Positions 1 through 8,358 of a stretch of 58,216 nucleotides of DNA are shown one piece after another; position 1 is the first letter of the stretch; every line of letters begins with the position of its first letter. The translations under genes were made by a program, and so were the position numbers. Source of the DNA: Alicyclobacillus tolerans. Lineage in GTDB: Bacteria > Bacillota > Bacilli > Alicyclobacillales > Alicyclobacillaceae. The notes under the pieces were generated by a model. That model worked only from the letters and a program-made list of their open reading frames with translations. It was not told the DNA's origin and made no database searches. Where the stretch lies: positions 1 to 58,216 of the forward strand of contig NZ_JAJFNK010000030.1 in the NCBI RefSeq assembly GCF_021739485.1. Direction: 5' to 3'.

Positions 1-57
1 TCGCAAGCGAAGGAAGGAGATTCGAAAGAATCGTTTGCACTTCCGGGGAGTGGCAAG

Positions 58-88
58 CTCCCGCCTCTATGCGCAGCATAGGCGGGAG
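58..88 (+). terminator. GC-rich hairpin upstream of the amidohydrolase gene
   Basis: CTCCCGCC at 58-65 pairs with GGCGGGAG at 81-88, extended by TATG/CATA. No T-run follows, so it is either a weak terminator or an mRNA structure. A reading frame open from base 1 stops at 79-81 and could be the end of a gene lying outside the window. This is inference from the fold only. Confidence 0.3.
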
Positions 89-173
89 TCAGTTGACGCG
101 GAATTGTCACATTTTCTGCGCGAGTTGCAGACCTCGGTGAGTGCACAGAGACGCTGTCAAAGGGGGAAGTAAA

Positions 174-1355
174 GTGTCTGTCCCGGTGGAAACGATTCAG
201 CGGTTGGTCGAGGGAATGAACGAACAAGTCGTCTCCTGGCGCCGGTATCTGCACGAGCGCCCGGAGTTGTCGTTTGAAGAGGAAAAGACAGCGCAATTTG
301 TGTTTGACACGTTAAAAGGGTTTGAAGGTCTGGAGTTGTCCCGTCCGACACGGACCAGCGTCATGGCGAGGCTGATGGGTCCGCGTCCTGGTAAAGTGTT
401 GGCCGTGCGCGCGGACATGGATGCCTTGCCCATCCAGGAAGAAAACTCGTTCGAATTTGTGTCGCAAAACCCAGGGGTCATGCACGCGTGCGGCCACGAC
501 GGCCACACGGCAATGCTCTTGGGTACGGCGAAAATCCTGACGCAGCTGCGGGATCACATTCGCGGTGAAGTCCGTTTCTTGTTTCAACACGCTGAGGAAC
601 TTTCTCCAGGTGGTGCACAGGAAATGGTGGATGCTGGAGTCCTTGACGGGGTCGACGCTGTCATTGGACAACACCTGTGGGCACCGATCCAGGTTGGCAC
701 CATCGCGATCAAGGCGGGTCCGTTTATGGCAGCTCCAGACACGTTTGACATTACGATTCTGGGCAGAGGGGGCCACGCTGCACACCCGAACCAAACGGTC
801 GACAGCATCGCGATTGCCGCTCAAGTCATTACGAACCTGCAGCACATCGTTTCGCGCTATAACGATCCGATTGAACCCCTCGTCGTTTCCGTGACGCGAG
901 TGGCCGCAGGAACGGCATACAACGTGATCCCGGGCAGTGCCCACATGGCCGGAACCGTCCGGACCTTTGATGAAAAACTCCGCCAAACTGTCCCAGAACT
1001 CATGGAGCGGATTGTCCGCGGGATCACCGAAGCACATGGGGCCGACTACGAATTTAAGTACGAATTCGGGTACCGTCCTGTCATCAACGATGAAACCGTC
1101 ACGAACTTGGTACGCGAGTCTCTACTCGAGGTGTTTGGCGACGACGTTGTGCAAACTGCTGTCCCGGTCATGGGCGGAGAGGACTTTTCAGCCTATCAGC
1201 AGCATACACCTGGGACGTTTTTCTTTGTCGGCGCTGGAAATGAGGAAAAAGGCATCGTGTATCCGCATCACCACCCTAAATTTACGGTGGACGAAGACGC
1301 GTTGCAAATTGGAGTGACCGCTTTTGTCCACACCGTGTTTAAAATCCTAGGGTGA
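174..1355 (+). CDS. M20-family amidohydrolase (N-acyl-amino acid / IAA-amino acid hydrolase type)
   Basis: Zinc- or manganese-dependent cytosolic hydrolase that removes an acyl group from an N-acyl amino acid or related amide. The metal-binding stretch HACGHDGH lies at residues 104-111, the catalytic glutamate pair at E141-E142 and the late family motif GGEDF at about 334-338. The length of 393 aa is normal for the family. I chose GTG at 174 because AGGGGGA sits at 161-167 with good spacing; an in-frame GTG at 141 lacks a ribosome binding site. It is monocistronic and followed by a terminator. The substrate cannot be read from the sequence. Confidence 0.9.
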   Translation: MSVPVETIQRLVEGMNEQVVSWRRYLHERPELSFEEEKTAQFVFDTLKGFEGLELSRPTRTSVMARLMGPRPGKVLAVRADMDALPIQEENSFEFVSQNPGVMHACGHDGHTAMLLGTAKILTQLRDHIRGEVRFLFQHAEELSPGGAQEMVDAGVLDGVDAVIGQHLWAPIQVGTIAIKAGPFMAAPDTFDITILGRGGHAAHPNQTVDSIAIAAQVITNLQHIVSRYNDPIEPLVVSVTRVAAGTAYNVIPGSAHMAGTVRTFDEKLRQTVPELMERIVRGITEAHGADYEFKYEFGYRPVINDETVTNLVRESLLEVFGDDVVQTAVPVMGGEDFSAYQQHTPGTFFFVGAGNEEKGIVYPHHHPKFTVDEDALQIGVTAFVHTVFKILG

Positions 1356-1386
1356 AAACCGTAGAATCGTGAGAAGGTTCGCGTTC

Positions 1387-1438
1387 GGGCTGTCCCACAG
1401 CGACAAGGATATGTGCTGAGGGGCAGCCTTTTTATCTT
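1387..1438 (+). terminator. Rho-independent terminator after the M20 gene
   Basis: GGCTGTCCC (1388-1396) pairs with GGGGCAGCC (1420-1428, one G-T pair) and is followed by TTTTTATCTTT. It lies 30 nt after the amidohydrolase stop codon. Confidence 0.75.
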
Positions 1439-1908
1439 TCGGGTTCGACAATGGGTTAGCTCCAGGGTTACTTTGTGGAATTTACTTTGTGGAATGTATC
1501 GTAGGCCGGGAGAAAGCAAGGCCGAACGGAGGACAAAAAGAAAGGTGCCAAGCCCGGCACCAAGAACGAGAGGTAAATTAAGAGGTTGATGTCATATTAA
1601 GAGCCCAACATGATAATTTCATGACAAAGGCCGTTGATTTGATAAAATTGTCGATAAAAAAATACGCCGGAAGCATTCGACTTCAGGCGCCAAAGCAATG
1701 TAATTAGTCCAGGGGTAACTAACACAGTGAATCATACACTGTAACTCTATTATACTATGTTAATTCCTAATAAACAACTATGATTACTTGGAATATTTTA
1801 TTTAATTTCTGATGGGTCAGTTTTTTGGAATTGCGGAAATTTGGGGAAAAGTCGTGTTATGCAGGGGGTTGTTATCGGTGAAACAACAATATCATTGTAA
1901 CGGTTTGC
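1439..1908. other. Non-coding, AT-rich intergenic region
   Basis: No credible gene. It contains a small GGTGCC/GGCACC hairpin near 1545 and a stem CGCCGGAAG/CTTCAGGCG at about 1665-1689. The second stem is flanked by an A-run (1655-1661), so it would act as a terminator only for minus-strand transcription, yet no minus-strand gene is present. ACAGTG/CACTGT inverted repeats lie near 1723-1741. It may be a remnant of a lost gene plus the promoter region of the methyltransferase gene. Confidence 0.5.
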
Positions 1909-1971
1909 ATTTGTCGAAAACCTTACAGGTTGTTTAGATTAGCGCAGGAGAGCATAGAGATTTGTCGAAAA
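1909..1971 (+). promoter_or_regulatory. Pair of Spo0A-box-like direct repeats
   Basis: The 12-mer ATTTGTCGAAAA occurs at 1909-1920 and again at 1960-1971, 51 bp apart in the same orientation, and the second copy ends 33 bp before the GTG of the next gene. Both copies contain TGTCGAA, the core of the Spo0A binding site in endospore formers. Function is inferred. Confidence 0.45.
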
Positions 1972-2004
1972 TATGCTTTAACGCTGGCAAGGGGATGAAC
2001 CGTT

Positions 2005-3474
2005 GTGTTTTTATCTCAGGATTTTGCACAGGTGTTTAAACAGTTTCAGGAAGAAGGATTGGTCATCAGCCCCTGGCTGTCGGGGCTGGACGGAAGCGGC
2101 CGCTTTGATCCCGGTGTGTTCGAGTTTTTGGAATGGGAAGCGCGGGAATTTGCCACGACCCATTGGACGGAACACGAAAAGGTTGCGTCGTTCGGATCAC
2201 TGCTGATTCCCGATCGCTTTGCCTATAGCGCTGTTTACGAGACAGCGGCCTCCACTGCGGTGTTCCTGGCCCACGAACGCACCGGGTGCTTGGACGTCGA
2301 TGAGGCCATCGCTCAGGAGGCGATTCAACTCGTTGAGCGCTTTGTCGCCAAACACGGCTTTGGTTTATTCGTCGAAGTCTACGCGTACGTCGCAGCGTAC
2401 GACAACCTGCAGGCTCTCAAATACTACGGTTCGATTCCTGAACGGGAATTCTTGCTGGGCAGTTGGCATCGGCCCTGGATCGATTACAAGTTGGACGACG
2501 AGCTCATGGCCGCCTGCGTTGCCGGCGCCATGCGCGTTGTTTTGCACGACAATCGCCGCTACGTTGAACTGACAGACTACGGCCTTTACCGGTACCAAAT
2601 GGTTCGCGAAGGATTAGAGAAGGCGGGGTACCTCAAGCAGAAGCTCCAACTCCTGCACATTTCTCAATTTAGCGCCTTTAAGGACTTTGAAGCGTTGGCC
2701 GAGGAAAACGCACCCGAATTCATGTCCTTGCGCCGCGAGTTCCTGGATTGGACAGGCATCCAACCGGGCATGCGCGTTCTCGAACTGGGATGTGCAGGCG
2801 GCGCTTTCACGTTTGAAGCAGGACTGGCTGAGCGCGTGGGACCCACCGGTCAGGTGATCGCGATGGATCCAGCACCCGGGATGTTGGCACGCGCGCGGTC
2901 AAAAGGCGCTGCCAAAGGTATGGATTGGGTGAAGTTTGTTCAAGGAAGAGCGGAAGAACTTCCGTTCGAGGACCACTCGTTTGACGCCGTCGTTGGCAGC
3001 ATCTTCATTCACTTGACCGATATTCCGATTGCACTGGAGCAAATGCGCCGGGTTGCGAAGTCCGGAGGGGTTGTCGCCAGTTACCACCCGTTGGAACTGA
3101 GCTACAATGTCCCCTTTTTTGTAGAGTGGTTTGCCCCAGTCATGGAGCTTGCGCGCAAACGCAACGACAAACCGAAGACGTTTTTGCCCGACCGGGAAAC
3201 CTTGCCCAAAGCGTTTGCGGAGGCAGGACTGACCCAAATCGAACGCAAGGATGTCAGTCAGGTCTCTTTGTTTCACGACCCTGACAAGATCATCGACTTG
3301 TACATTGAAGGAATCGGTTTGTTCCAGGAGGAATTAGCCGAACTCCCTTGGCAGGCGCGCAGAGATACCGTGGTTCAACTTAGAAGCCGGGGCAAAGCTG
3401 TGTGCCGGAAATACCCTGAGCAGGAAAGGGTTATCCATGTTCCAAACCAAATGGTCCGTTCAATTGTTCGTTAA
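2005..3474 (+). CDS. Large class I SAM-dependent methyltransferase with an extra N-terminal domain
   Basis: The C-terminal half is a Rossmann methyltransferase. Motif I VLELGCAGG is at residues 258-266, an acidic strand end (IAMDPAP) follows, then FDAVVGS and LTDIP-type motif III/IV regions. The first about 210 residues are a separate, largely helical and aromatic-rich domain that I do not recognise, so the 489 aa total is roughly twice a minimal methyltransferase. The GTG start has AAGGGGA at 1989-1995. The next gene, a winged-helix protein, starts 41 bp downstream on the same strand, so they may be co-transcribed. The substrate is unknown; small molecule is more likely than DNA because no target recognition domain is visible. 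Confidence 0.8.
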   Translation: MFLSQDFAQVFKQFQEEGLVISPWLSGLDGSGRFDPGVFEFLEWEAREFATTHWTEHEKVASFGSLLIPDRFAYSAVYETAASTAVFLAHERTGCLDVDEAIAQEAIQLVERFVAKHGFGLFVEVYAYVAAYDNLQALKYYGSIPEREFLLGSWHRPWIDYKLDDELMAACVAGAMRVVLHDNRRYVELTDYGLYRYQMVREGLEKAGYLKQKLQLLHISQFSAFKDFEALAEENAPEFMSLRREFLDWTGIQPGMRVLELGCAGGAFTFEAGLAERVGPTGQVIAMDPAPGMLARARSKGAAKGMDWVKFVQGRAEELPFEDHSFDAVVGSIFIHLTDIPIALEQMRRVAKSGGVVASYHPLELSYNVPFFVEWFAPVMELARKRNDKPKTFLPDRETLPKAFAEAGLTQIERKDVSQVSLFHDPDKIIDLYIEGIGLFQEELAELPWQARRDTVVQLRSRGKAVCRKYPEQERVIHVPNQMVRSIVR

Positions 3475-3490
3475 CTTATCGTTCGTTAAC
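3466..3490 (+). repeat. Direct repeat GTTCGTTAAC x2
   Basis: GTTCGTTAAC occurs at 3466-3475 and 3481-3490 (15-bp period), each followed by T. The first copy contains the stop codon of the methyltransferase gene. It may be a short duplication or a binding site for the neighbouring winged-helix regulator. Confidence 0.5.
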
Positions 3491-3515
3491 TCCTGAAAAA
3501 CACGACGGCTCGTCG

Positions 3516-3962
3516 ATGCTTGTCAAGTCTCAGCCGCACAACACAGAATTGCAACGAGAGGCCCAGACGGACGTCGCTTTGACAAAGCGGACATCACGAC
3601 GTGCGCATGGACCTCGGGTTATGGGTGGGAAGCCATTGGAAAAGGACGGAGACAAACTCTATTTAAGCGACAATTGCTACATCGACTTGGAACAGGAAAT
3701 GGTCGTCAAAAACACGCTGCCGACTTCCCTGTCTAGGATCCAGTTCCGGATACTGCGGTATCTGGCCCAGCACATGGGTCATCCAGTGTCCAGCGAAGAC
3801 CTAATTCGTTACACCTGGGGTCCAGCCAGTCTAGTGAGTAAAGACGAGTTGTACGTGTACATAAACCGCATTCGAGATCGCATCGAGGACGACCGGAGGA
3901 ACCCAAGGTACCTCTTGTCTGTTCGCGGTATGGGTTACTTGCTGCACGCCAGGGATGAGTAG
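3516..3962 (+). CDS. Stand-alone OmpR/PhoB-type winged-helix protein (no receiver domain)
   Basis: Residues about 48-145 match the Trans_reg_C effector domain of OmpR/PhoB response regulators: a beta-strand platform, the FRILRYLAQH helix, VSSEDLIRYTW, the recognition helix with DELYVYINRIRDRIE, and the wing ending VRGMGYLLHA. No receiver domain or phosphorylatable aspartate precedes it; the N-terminal about 45 residues are basic and apparently unstructured. The start is uncertain: ATG at 3516 has a poor ribosome binding site and an in-frame ATG at 3621 is an alternative. It is paralogous to the protein at 29866-30180, and both neighbour a methyltransferase. A DNA-binding regulator is likely. 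Confidence 0.8.
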   Translation: MLVKSQPHNTELQREAQTDVALTKRTSRRAHGPRVMGGKPLEKDGDKLYLSDNCYIDLEQEMVVKNTLPTSLSRIQFRILRYLAQHMGHPVSSEDLIRYTWGPASLVSKDELYVYINRIRDRIEDDRRNPRYLLSVRGMGYLLHARDE

Positions 3963-3972
3963 CTCGGCTGCT

Positions 3973-5262
3973 TCAATACAGGTGCTGCAAAATGGAGTAC
4001 AACGCAATCTTGACCTTAGGGTCGGTGACGGCCCGCAGCGCCTGCCGCCATTGGCGCACTTCTTCAACCGGACTGATGTCCGGACTGGGCCGCAGGGAAT
4101 CCGACTTCGCGATTTGAGCGTAATTTTGATTGTTAGGTTCCACGAACGGAGACAAATAGACCAGGTCGCCGCGGCCAAGAGGCATCCGGGCAATGGCGGC
4201 AACCGTCTCTTGAAGGTGCTCTTTTGCGAATTCACTTCCTCCAACTCCGACCAAGACAATGACACCCACTTGAAACGACGCCTCTTTCAAACGCGCGATA
4301 GCTTCCACAGCTTCTTCGACACTGCCGGGCTTACGCAGGAACTCGCGCAATCGGTTCGATCCCGTTTCCAAACCGACGTATACCGTGCGCAGACCCGCAT
4401 TGCGAATCGCTTGCAGGTCAGCCAGCGACTTTCTCTCGAGGTTGAACGTATCCATAAAACTGGAAAACCCACCCAGACTTGCGTCTGCAGCCCCTATTTC
4501 GGAGTGGTTCGCGGCGTCTGGCTGTGCACCGCTCGTGGCCAGTGGAAGGGCCGCCTGGATGTCGGCCATGGCTGCCAGGAGTTTGTCCGTCGGGACCACG
4601 AGCGCATTCCCATCGCCGAGGAAAATACCCGTGCGGTCCTGTAAACGTTCTCCGAAAAACTCTCGAATATCTGCAAGGTGCTTTTGAAGCTGCGAAGGGC
4701 TCTTGATGTGAAACGGCCGATCGCGATAGAAGTCGCAAAACAGACACCGGTTGTATGAGCACCCTTCGGTGAGTTGGACAACCAGTGACTTGTACTGGTC
4801 TGGAGGCAGGATGCTGATAGGCAGGTAGACCTGGCGAAATGCGCTGGCGTCTTTGGACAGACCGCGGGTCTGCCAGGACAAGATGCGGTCAATCCAGGCC
4901 AACGCCACTCCGTTGGCCGCTTCATCCGTTGGTACGTTGGTCGCTACGTCGGAAGTTTCATGGCCAGCTTCATGGCTAGTTTCATGGCCTGCCGCACTTT
5001 CGCGGGCCGATTTCACCACTTTGTACACACCTTTTAGAAAATCGTCCTTTTCCTCGTTAGTCAGTTCGCGATACTGCCGGAACTGCATGGGGCCGGTTTC
5101 TCGCGATTCCACCGTGCGGTGGTCGAGCCCCCTCCGAATGGCATGGCCTGCTTCCGTAAACAGGACAAACCGCCCGGTCCGGTCAAAGTGGTACATTTGC
5201 TGACCTGATTGAATCTGAAGTGTATGAGAGTGGAGGTGAATCGAAACGGCCAACGTGTCCAT
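3973..5262 (-). CDS. Radical SAM protein with a CX4CX2C cluster motif
   Basis: Iron-sulfur enzyme of the radical SAM superfamily. The cluster cysteines C168, C173 and C176 are spaced CX4CX2C, one residue more than the classic CX3CX2C, within EGCSYNRCLFCDFYRDRPF. Downstream are the GDGNAL strand and YVGLETGSNRL, which resemble SAM-binding elements of B12-independent COG1032-like proteins. An N-terminal about 150-residue region contains a GHETS/EAGHETS repeat near residues 92-104 that looks like a low-complexity linker. ATG at 5262 is preferred over the upstream TTG at 5277 because GGGGG lies about 7 nt before it. The gene converges on the winged-helix gene with a 10-bp gap. Substrate unknown. 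Confidence 0.85.
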   Translation of the reverse strand: MDTLAVSIHLHSHTLQIQSGQQMYHFDRTGRFVLFTEAGHAIRRGLDHRTVESRETGPMQFRQYRELTNEEKDDFLKGVYKVVKSARESAAGHETSHEAGHETSDVATNVPTDEAANGVALAWIDRILSWQTRGLSKDASAFRQVYLPISILPPDQYKSLVVQLTEGCSYNRCLFCDFYRDRPFHIKSPSQLQKHLADIREFFGERLQDRTGIFLGDGNALVVPTDKLLAAMADIQAALPLATSGAQPDAANHSEIGAADASLGGFSSFMDTFNLERKSLADLQAIRNAGLRTVYVGLETGSNRLREFLRKPGSVEEAVEAIARLKEASFQVGVIVLVGVGGSEFAKEHLQETVAAIARMPLGRGDLVYLSPFVEPNNQNYAQIAKSDSLRPSPDISPVEEVRQWRQALRAVTDPKVKIALYSILQHLY

Positions 5263-5623
5263 TGCGCATGCCCCCAAGGCTTAATCTCTGAACCCTTCTC
5301 GTTTCATCATAACCCCTGTGATGTTCACTTACGTGAGCCGTTTGAAGCATCTTTGAGGCGCATGCACTCGACTTGCTCCTTCTTACAAGGGGACATGGGA
5401 TACCCGTTTGTAACCTATAGATTTTTTGTTAATACCCCTGTTATGTAACTAGCTTATGTATTGCTAATAGCCTATTTACGATCTTCTATCTATCTCCTAG
5501 AATTGTGATATATGCTAGAATAATTTAGCAACCAGCGGTGGGTTGAGGGTACATAATGACAACAAATAGACGCGGACTTTTCTAATAACCCCACTGACGT
5601 TCTAGGGAACAGGAGAGTGAGAA
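5263..5623. other. Divergent promoter region without a gene
   Basis: AT-rich region between the radical SAM gene (minus) and the wall-protein gene (plus). It has two related stretches, TAACCCCTGTGATGT near 5308 and ATACCCCTGTTATGT near 5432, and a TAGAAT-type -10 near 5515. The start at 5624 has a clear AGGAGAG ribosome binding site. No coding sequence is credible here. Confidence 0.5.
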
Positions 5624-7582
5624 ATGATTCCGTACAATGTTTTTTCAAGGAAATTCGCCAGTAAAATGGCAGCTGCGGTGATGGTACTGAGTACCATGGT
5701 TGGGACGTTTGCGGTGCAGGGAATGCAAGTTGCCCAAGCCAGTACTTCGACACAGGTACAAAATGAGGACCATGCACTTAGTACCTTAGTCTCTGACATG
5801 AGCGGGGTATATACGCAGTTGCAGCATGATGGAACGTATAATACCGTCAGTCAAGCTGTGAGCACTATGCATAACGCGTCCCCGTCGGATTGGCAGACCA
5901 TTTTGTGGGCAAACGCTCCGACGACCCCCAACACACTCAGTTCAACACAGATTTCAGCTGCTGAAGCCTTCATCGAAGACGTCTTGCTAATGCCTTATGA
6001 AGCCGCAATCAATTCAAGCAGTGTAGCGAGCACACAAGCTTCCTATGTACAGAAAGTAAAAGCAGCCCTTAATCAATTTACAGCTGCCTTCGGAACGTCC
6101 GTCACACCTCAAGACCTGTACAATGTGTTTGAGGCATTCAAGTCGAATGTTATCACGGCGCTTGGTGCGTCCATCGTCAGCCAAGGTCCATCCACCACAA
6201 CATCGTATTCGGACACTATTGACACAGCTCTTTCCCAAGCCATTATGAATAATTCAAATGTATTGAACGCATTGGAAGCCAGTGATATTGTCACGCAAAC
6301 TTCTCCGACTGAAACTGATGTGTACAATGCGCTGTCAGGTATCCATAGCCGCATGTATAATGTGGCTCAAAGCTATGGCATTGATTGGACCGCAGTTCGC
6401 GATGACCTTATTACAGCTTATGTCGAAAGCAAACTGCCTCCTGCACCAACCTATGGAGGTGGCGGTGGAGGAGGTGGTGGTGGTGTGGTCACGACGCCCG
6501 CACCGACGCCAACTCCCACCCCGACTCCTACCCCTACACCAACTCCCACCCCGACGCCAAACCCTGGTAACGGTGGTCAGACGGAGGCGTTTGGGACCAC
6601 TTTGGCTACGGAACAGGTGAGCGATAAGGCGGCACAGATTCAGACCCAAACTGGAGATACCTCCGTGCAGGTTTCCGTACCGGCTGGCGCTTTTAGTCAG
6701 CCCGAAACATTGACTGTAACGAGCGGAAATGCCACGGCTATCAGCAACATTGTGCCTACAGGGAACACGCCCGTCATCACGTTTGGGATCAATTTCTCGG
6801 GAGCGGCGCCAAGTGTGCCCATCACGGTAACGGTGACGAACCCGAACATTCCGCCGAACGCGAAAATCTTTAAGGTGGCTGCGAATCAAACGTTGGTACC
6901 TGTACAGGCCACCATCAAGGATGGACAGGTTTCCATCACGTTTAGTTCCGATCCTAACTTTGTCGTTGTGGTTCCGAACAACCAAAAAGCGATTTTCGTC
7001 AATGGCAATAAGGTGTCAACACCTCCCGGACTAGTGCGTAACAACACTATGTACATGCCGATTTGGTATGTTATGCAAGTGTTGGACAAGCTCGGGTTCA
7101 AAAACAAGTGGGATGGCAAGCGCTGGTACCTGACTACACCGGGTTCAATTCAACCGGACGTTTACGGTGCACGTCCTGGTGCAGGAACGATGCGGATTGT
7201 TCTGAACGGGACGACCATTGAGGCGGTAGACGGTGTGGTCGCCAACGACGGATATAACAATACGACTTTCATGCCCATCTGGTATGTCATGCAAGCTTTG
7301 GACCGCGCCGGATTTACGAGCACGTGGGATGGAATAAACTGGAATATTTCTGGACCCCATTCAGTTTCGCACCCGACTCCGCGTCCGAGTGTCAATATGC
7401 CGACCGTGAGTCTGGGATCCCGTGGACCTGTGGTGGTTCAACTTCAAAAGGATTTGCACATTACTGCGGACGGAGATTTTGGGCCCCAGACGCTCGTCGC
7501 AGTTAAACATTTCCAAGCAACACACGGGCTCGCAACGGACGGAGTCGTTGGACCCCAAACCTGGGCTGCCTTGCAAGGATGA
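5624..7582 (+). CDS. Secreted wall protein: ZU5-like beta domain, two CuAO-N-like repeats, C-terminal peptidoglycan-binding domain
   Basis: A signal peptide with hydrophobic core (residues about 14-35) ends at VAQA-ST near 40. An extracytoplasmic helical domain runs to about 270, then a Gly8+ stretch and a Pro-Thr (PTPTP) linker at about 280-315. A beta-sandwich follows with VSVPAGAF, ZU5-like, at about 340-455. Two repeats with MPIWYVMQxLDxxGF and WDGxxW lie at about 460-505 and 527-575 and resemble the copper amine oxidase N-terminal domain. A peptidoglycan_binding_1 domain with DGDFGPQT and DGVVGPQTW occupies about 592-652. Role: non-catalytic cell-wall or surface protein. It is a paralogue of the protein at 8359-9963, which lacks the peptidoglycan-binding domain. 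Confidence 0.85.
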   Translation: MIPYNVFSRKFASKMAAAVMVLSTMVGTFAVQGMQVAQASTSTQVQNEDHALSTLVSDMSGVYTQLQHDGTYNTVSQAVSTMHNASPSDWQTILWANAPTTPNTLSSTQISAAEAFIEDVLLMPYEAAINSSSVASTQASYVQKVKAALNQFTAAFGTSVTPQDLYNVFEAFKSNVITALGASIVSQGPSTTTSYSDTIDTALSQAIMNNSNVLNALEASDIVTQTSPTETDVYNALSGIHSRMYNVAQSYGIDWTAVRDDLITAYVESKLPPAPTYGGGGGGGGGGVVTTPAPTPTPTPTPTPTPTPTPTPNPGNGGQTEAFGTTLATEQVSDKAAQIQTQTGDTSVQVSVPAGAFSQPETLTVTSGNATAISNIVPTGNTPVITFGINFSGAAPSVPITVTVTNPNIPPNAKIFKVAANQTLVPVQATIKDGQVSITFSSDPNFVVVVPNNQKAIFVNGNKVSTPPGLVRNNTMYMPIWYVMQVLDKLGFKNKWDGKRWYLTTPGSIQPDVYGARPGAGTMRIVLNGTTIEAVDGVVANDGYNNTTFMPIWYVMQALDRAGFTSTWDGINWNISGPHSVSHPTPRPSVNMPTVSLGSRGPVVVQLQKDLHITADGDFGPQTLVAVKHFQATHGLATDGVVGPQTWAALQG

Positions 7583-7691
7583 GCGAGTGGAGAAAACCTG
7601 TAAAAAACGAAGGTTCAAAGTGAAGTGACTCGTGCTGTTCGGAGTAAAGGGAATCAAACGGCTATGGCAAATCATAAATTTACATCACAAA

Positions 7692-7717
7692 AAGGAAGGT
7701 TCAAACCTTCCTTTTTT
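7692..7717. terminator. Terminator, possibly bidirectional
   Basis: Near-perfect stem AAGGAAGGT/ACCTTCCTT at 7692-7713, followed by T6 on the plus strand and, read on the minus strand, by TTTGTG. It separates the wall-protein gene from the convergent zinc-ribbon gene. Confidence 0.8.
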
Positions 7718-7792
7718 GCATCCAGGATTGGGTTGAATTGCTAGGCTGCAAACCTTCAATCGTACCGAGCAACTCGTGCCGCAACTAGTAGG

Positions 7793-8170
7793 TTATCTTC
7801 CCCGTGTACGGCGTTTTTTCCGCGAAACCCCAGGTGTTCCCCGATGGGTGTTCAGCCACTTTTCACGGGAGTTCTCAAGAAGTTGCAGCAGTTCCGGGCT
7901 TTGCCGTTCGGGGGAATCTCCGAGTAGTTGCAGGTGCTTACGATCAGCATGACAGTACGGGCAACTGGAGTAAAGGTCATAGGATGCTGTATCTCCACCG
8001 CAAGCTTCGCAAAAGAAGTAATAGATACTTGTGGACACGTGAGTCAGCTCCTTTCTCAATTTCGAAACCTTATCCAAATCCTCGGATGGAGGTGGAATGA
8101 GTATAGTTTTGTTAGTCCCATTGTATTCCAAAAGCCGCGTTGTTACATATAGCGAATATTGTCGTTCCAA
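7793..8170 (-). CDS. Small zinc-ribbon protein of unknown function
   Basis: A CxxC...CxxC zinc ribbon (CEACGG, then CPYCHAD) lies at residues about 54-73, and the C-terminus is basic (RKKRRTRGR). The 125 aa frame opens with TTG at 8170 without a clear ribosome binding site. An internal GTG at 8038 has AAAGGAG at 8047-8053 and would give an 80 aa protein starting just before the ribbon; which start is used cannot be settled here. It lies between the two wall-protein genes on the opposite strand. I do not recognise a family; it could be a nucleic-acid or metal-binding protein. Confidence 0.55.
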   Translation of the reverse strand: MERQYSLYVTTRLLEYNGTNKTILIPPPSEDLDKVSKLRKELTHVSTSIYYFFCEACGGDTASYDLYSSCPYCHADRKHLQLLGDSPERQSPELLQLLENSREKWLNTHRGTPGVSRKKRRTRGR

Positions 8171-8358
8171 AAAAAGAACGGTCGATTTTTGACAGGATAA
8201 TAGAGACCAAACTTCCTTAAGGTGTTGAATGGGTTACAAACACGCTACAATCGCATGATAGAATAAAACAGAAAGACGATTTGGGACTGGGTGTATTTTC
8301 CTGCGATTCATATTAATACTATGTCGAGGTATTTGAGTTTTTATTAGGGGGATAGGGA

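Noticed and set aside
312..1037. 241-codon open frame on the minus strand inside the M20 gene
   Set aside because: Antisense shadow of a well-supported gene; composition and lack of a ribosome binding site do not support it.
6493..6562. Pro-Thr codon repeat as a mobile or regulatory repeat
   Set aside because: It is in frame and encodes a normal interdomain linker.
6335..6985. 216-codon minus-strand frame across the Pro-Thr linker
   Set aside because: Arg/His-rich shadow created by repetitive PT codons of the wall-protein gene.
8149..8160. ATAGCGAATATT shared with the tandem repeat at 48447
   Set aside because: Shared 12-mers are expected by chance many times within a window of this size; flanks do not match.
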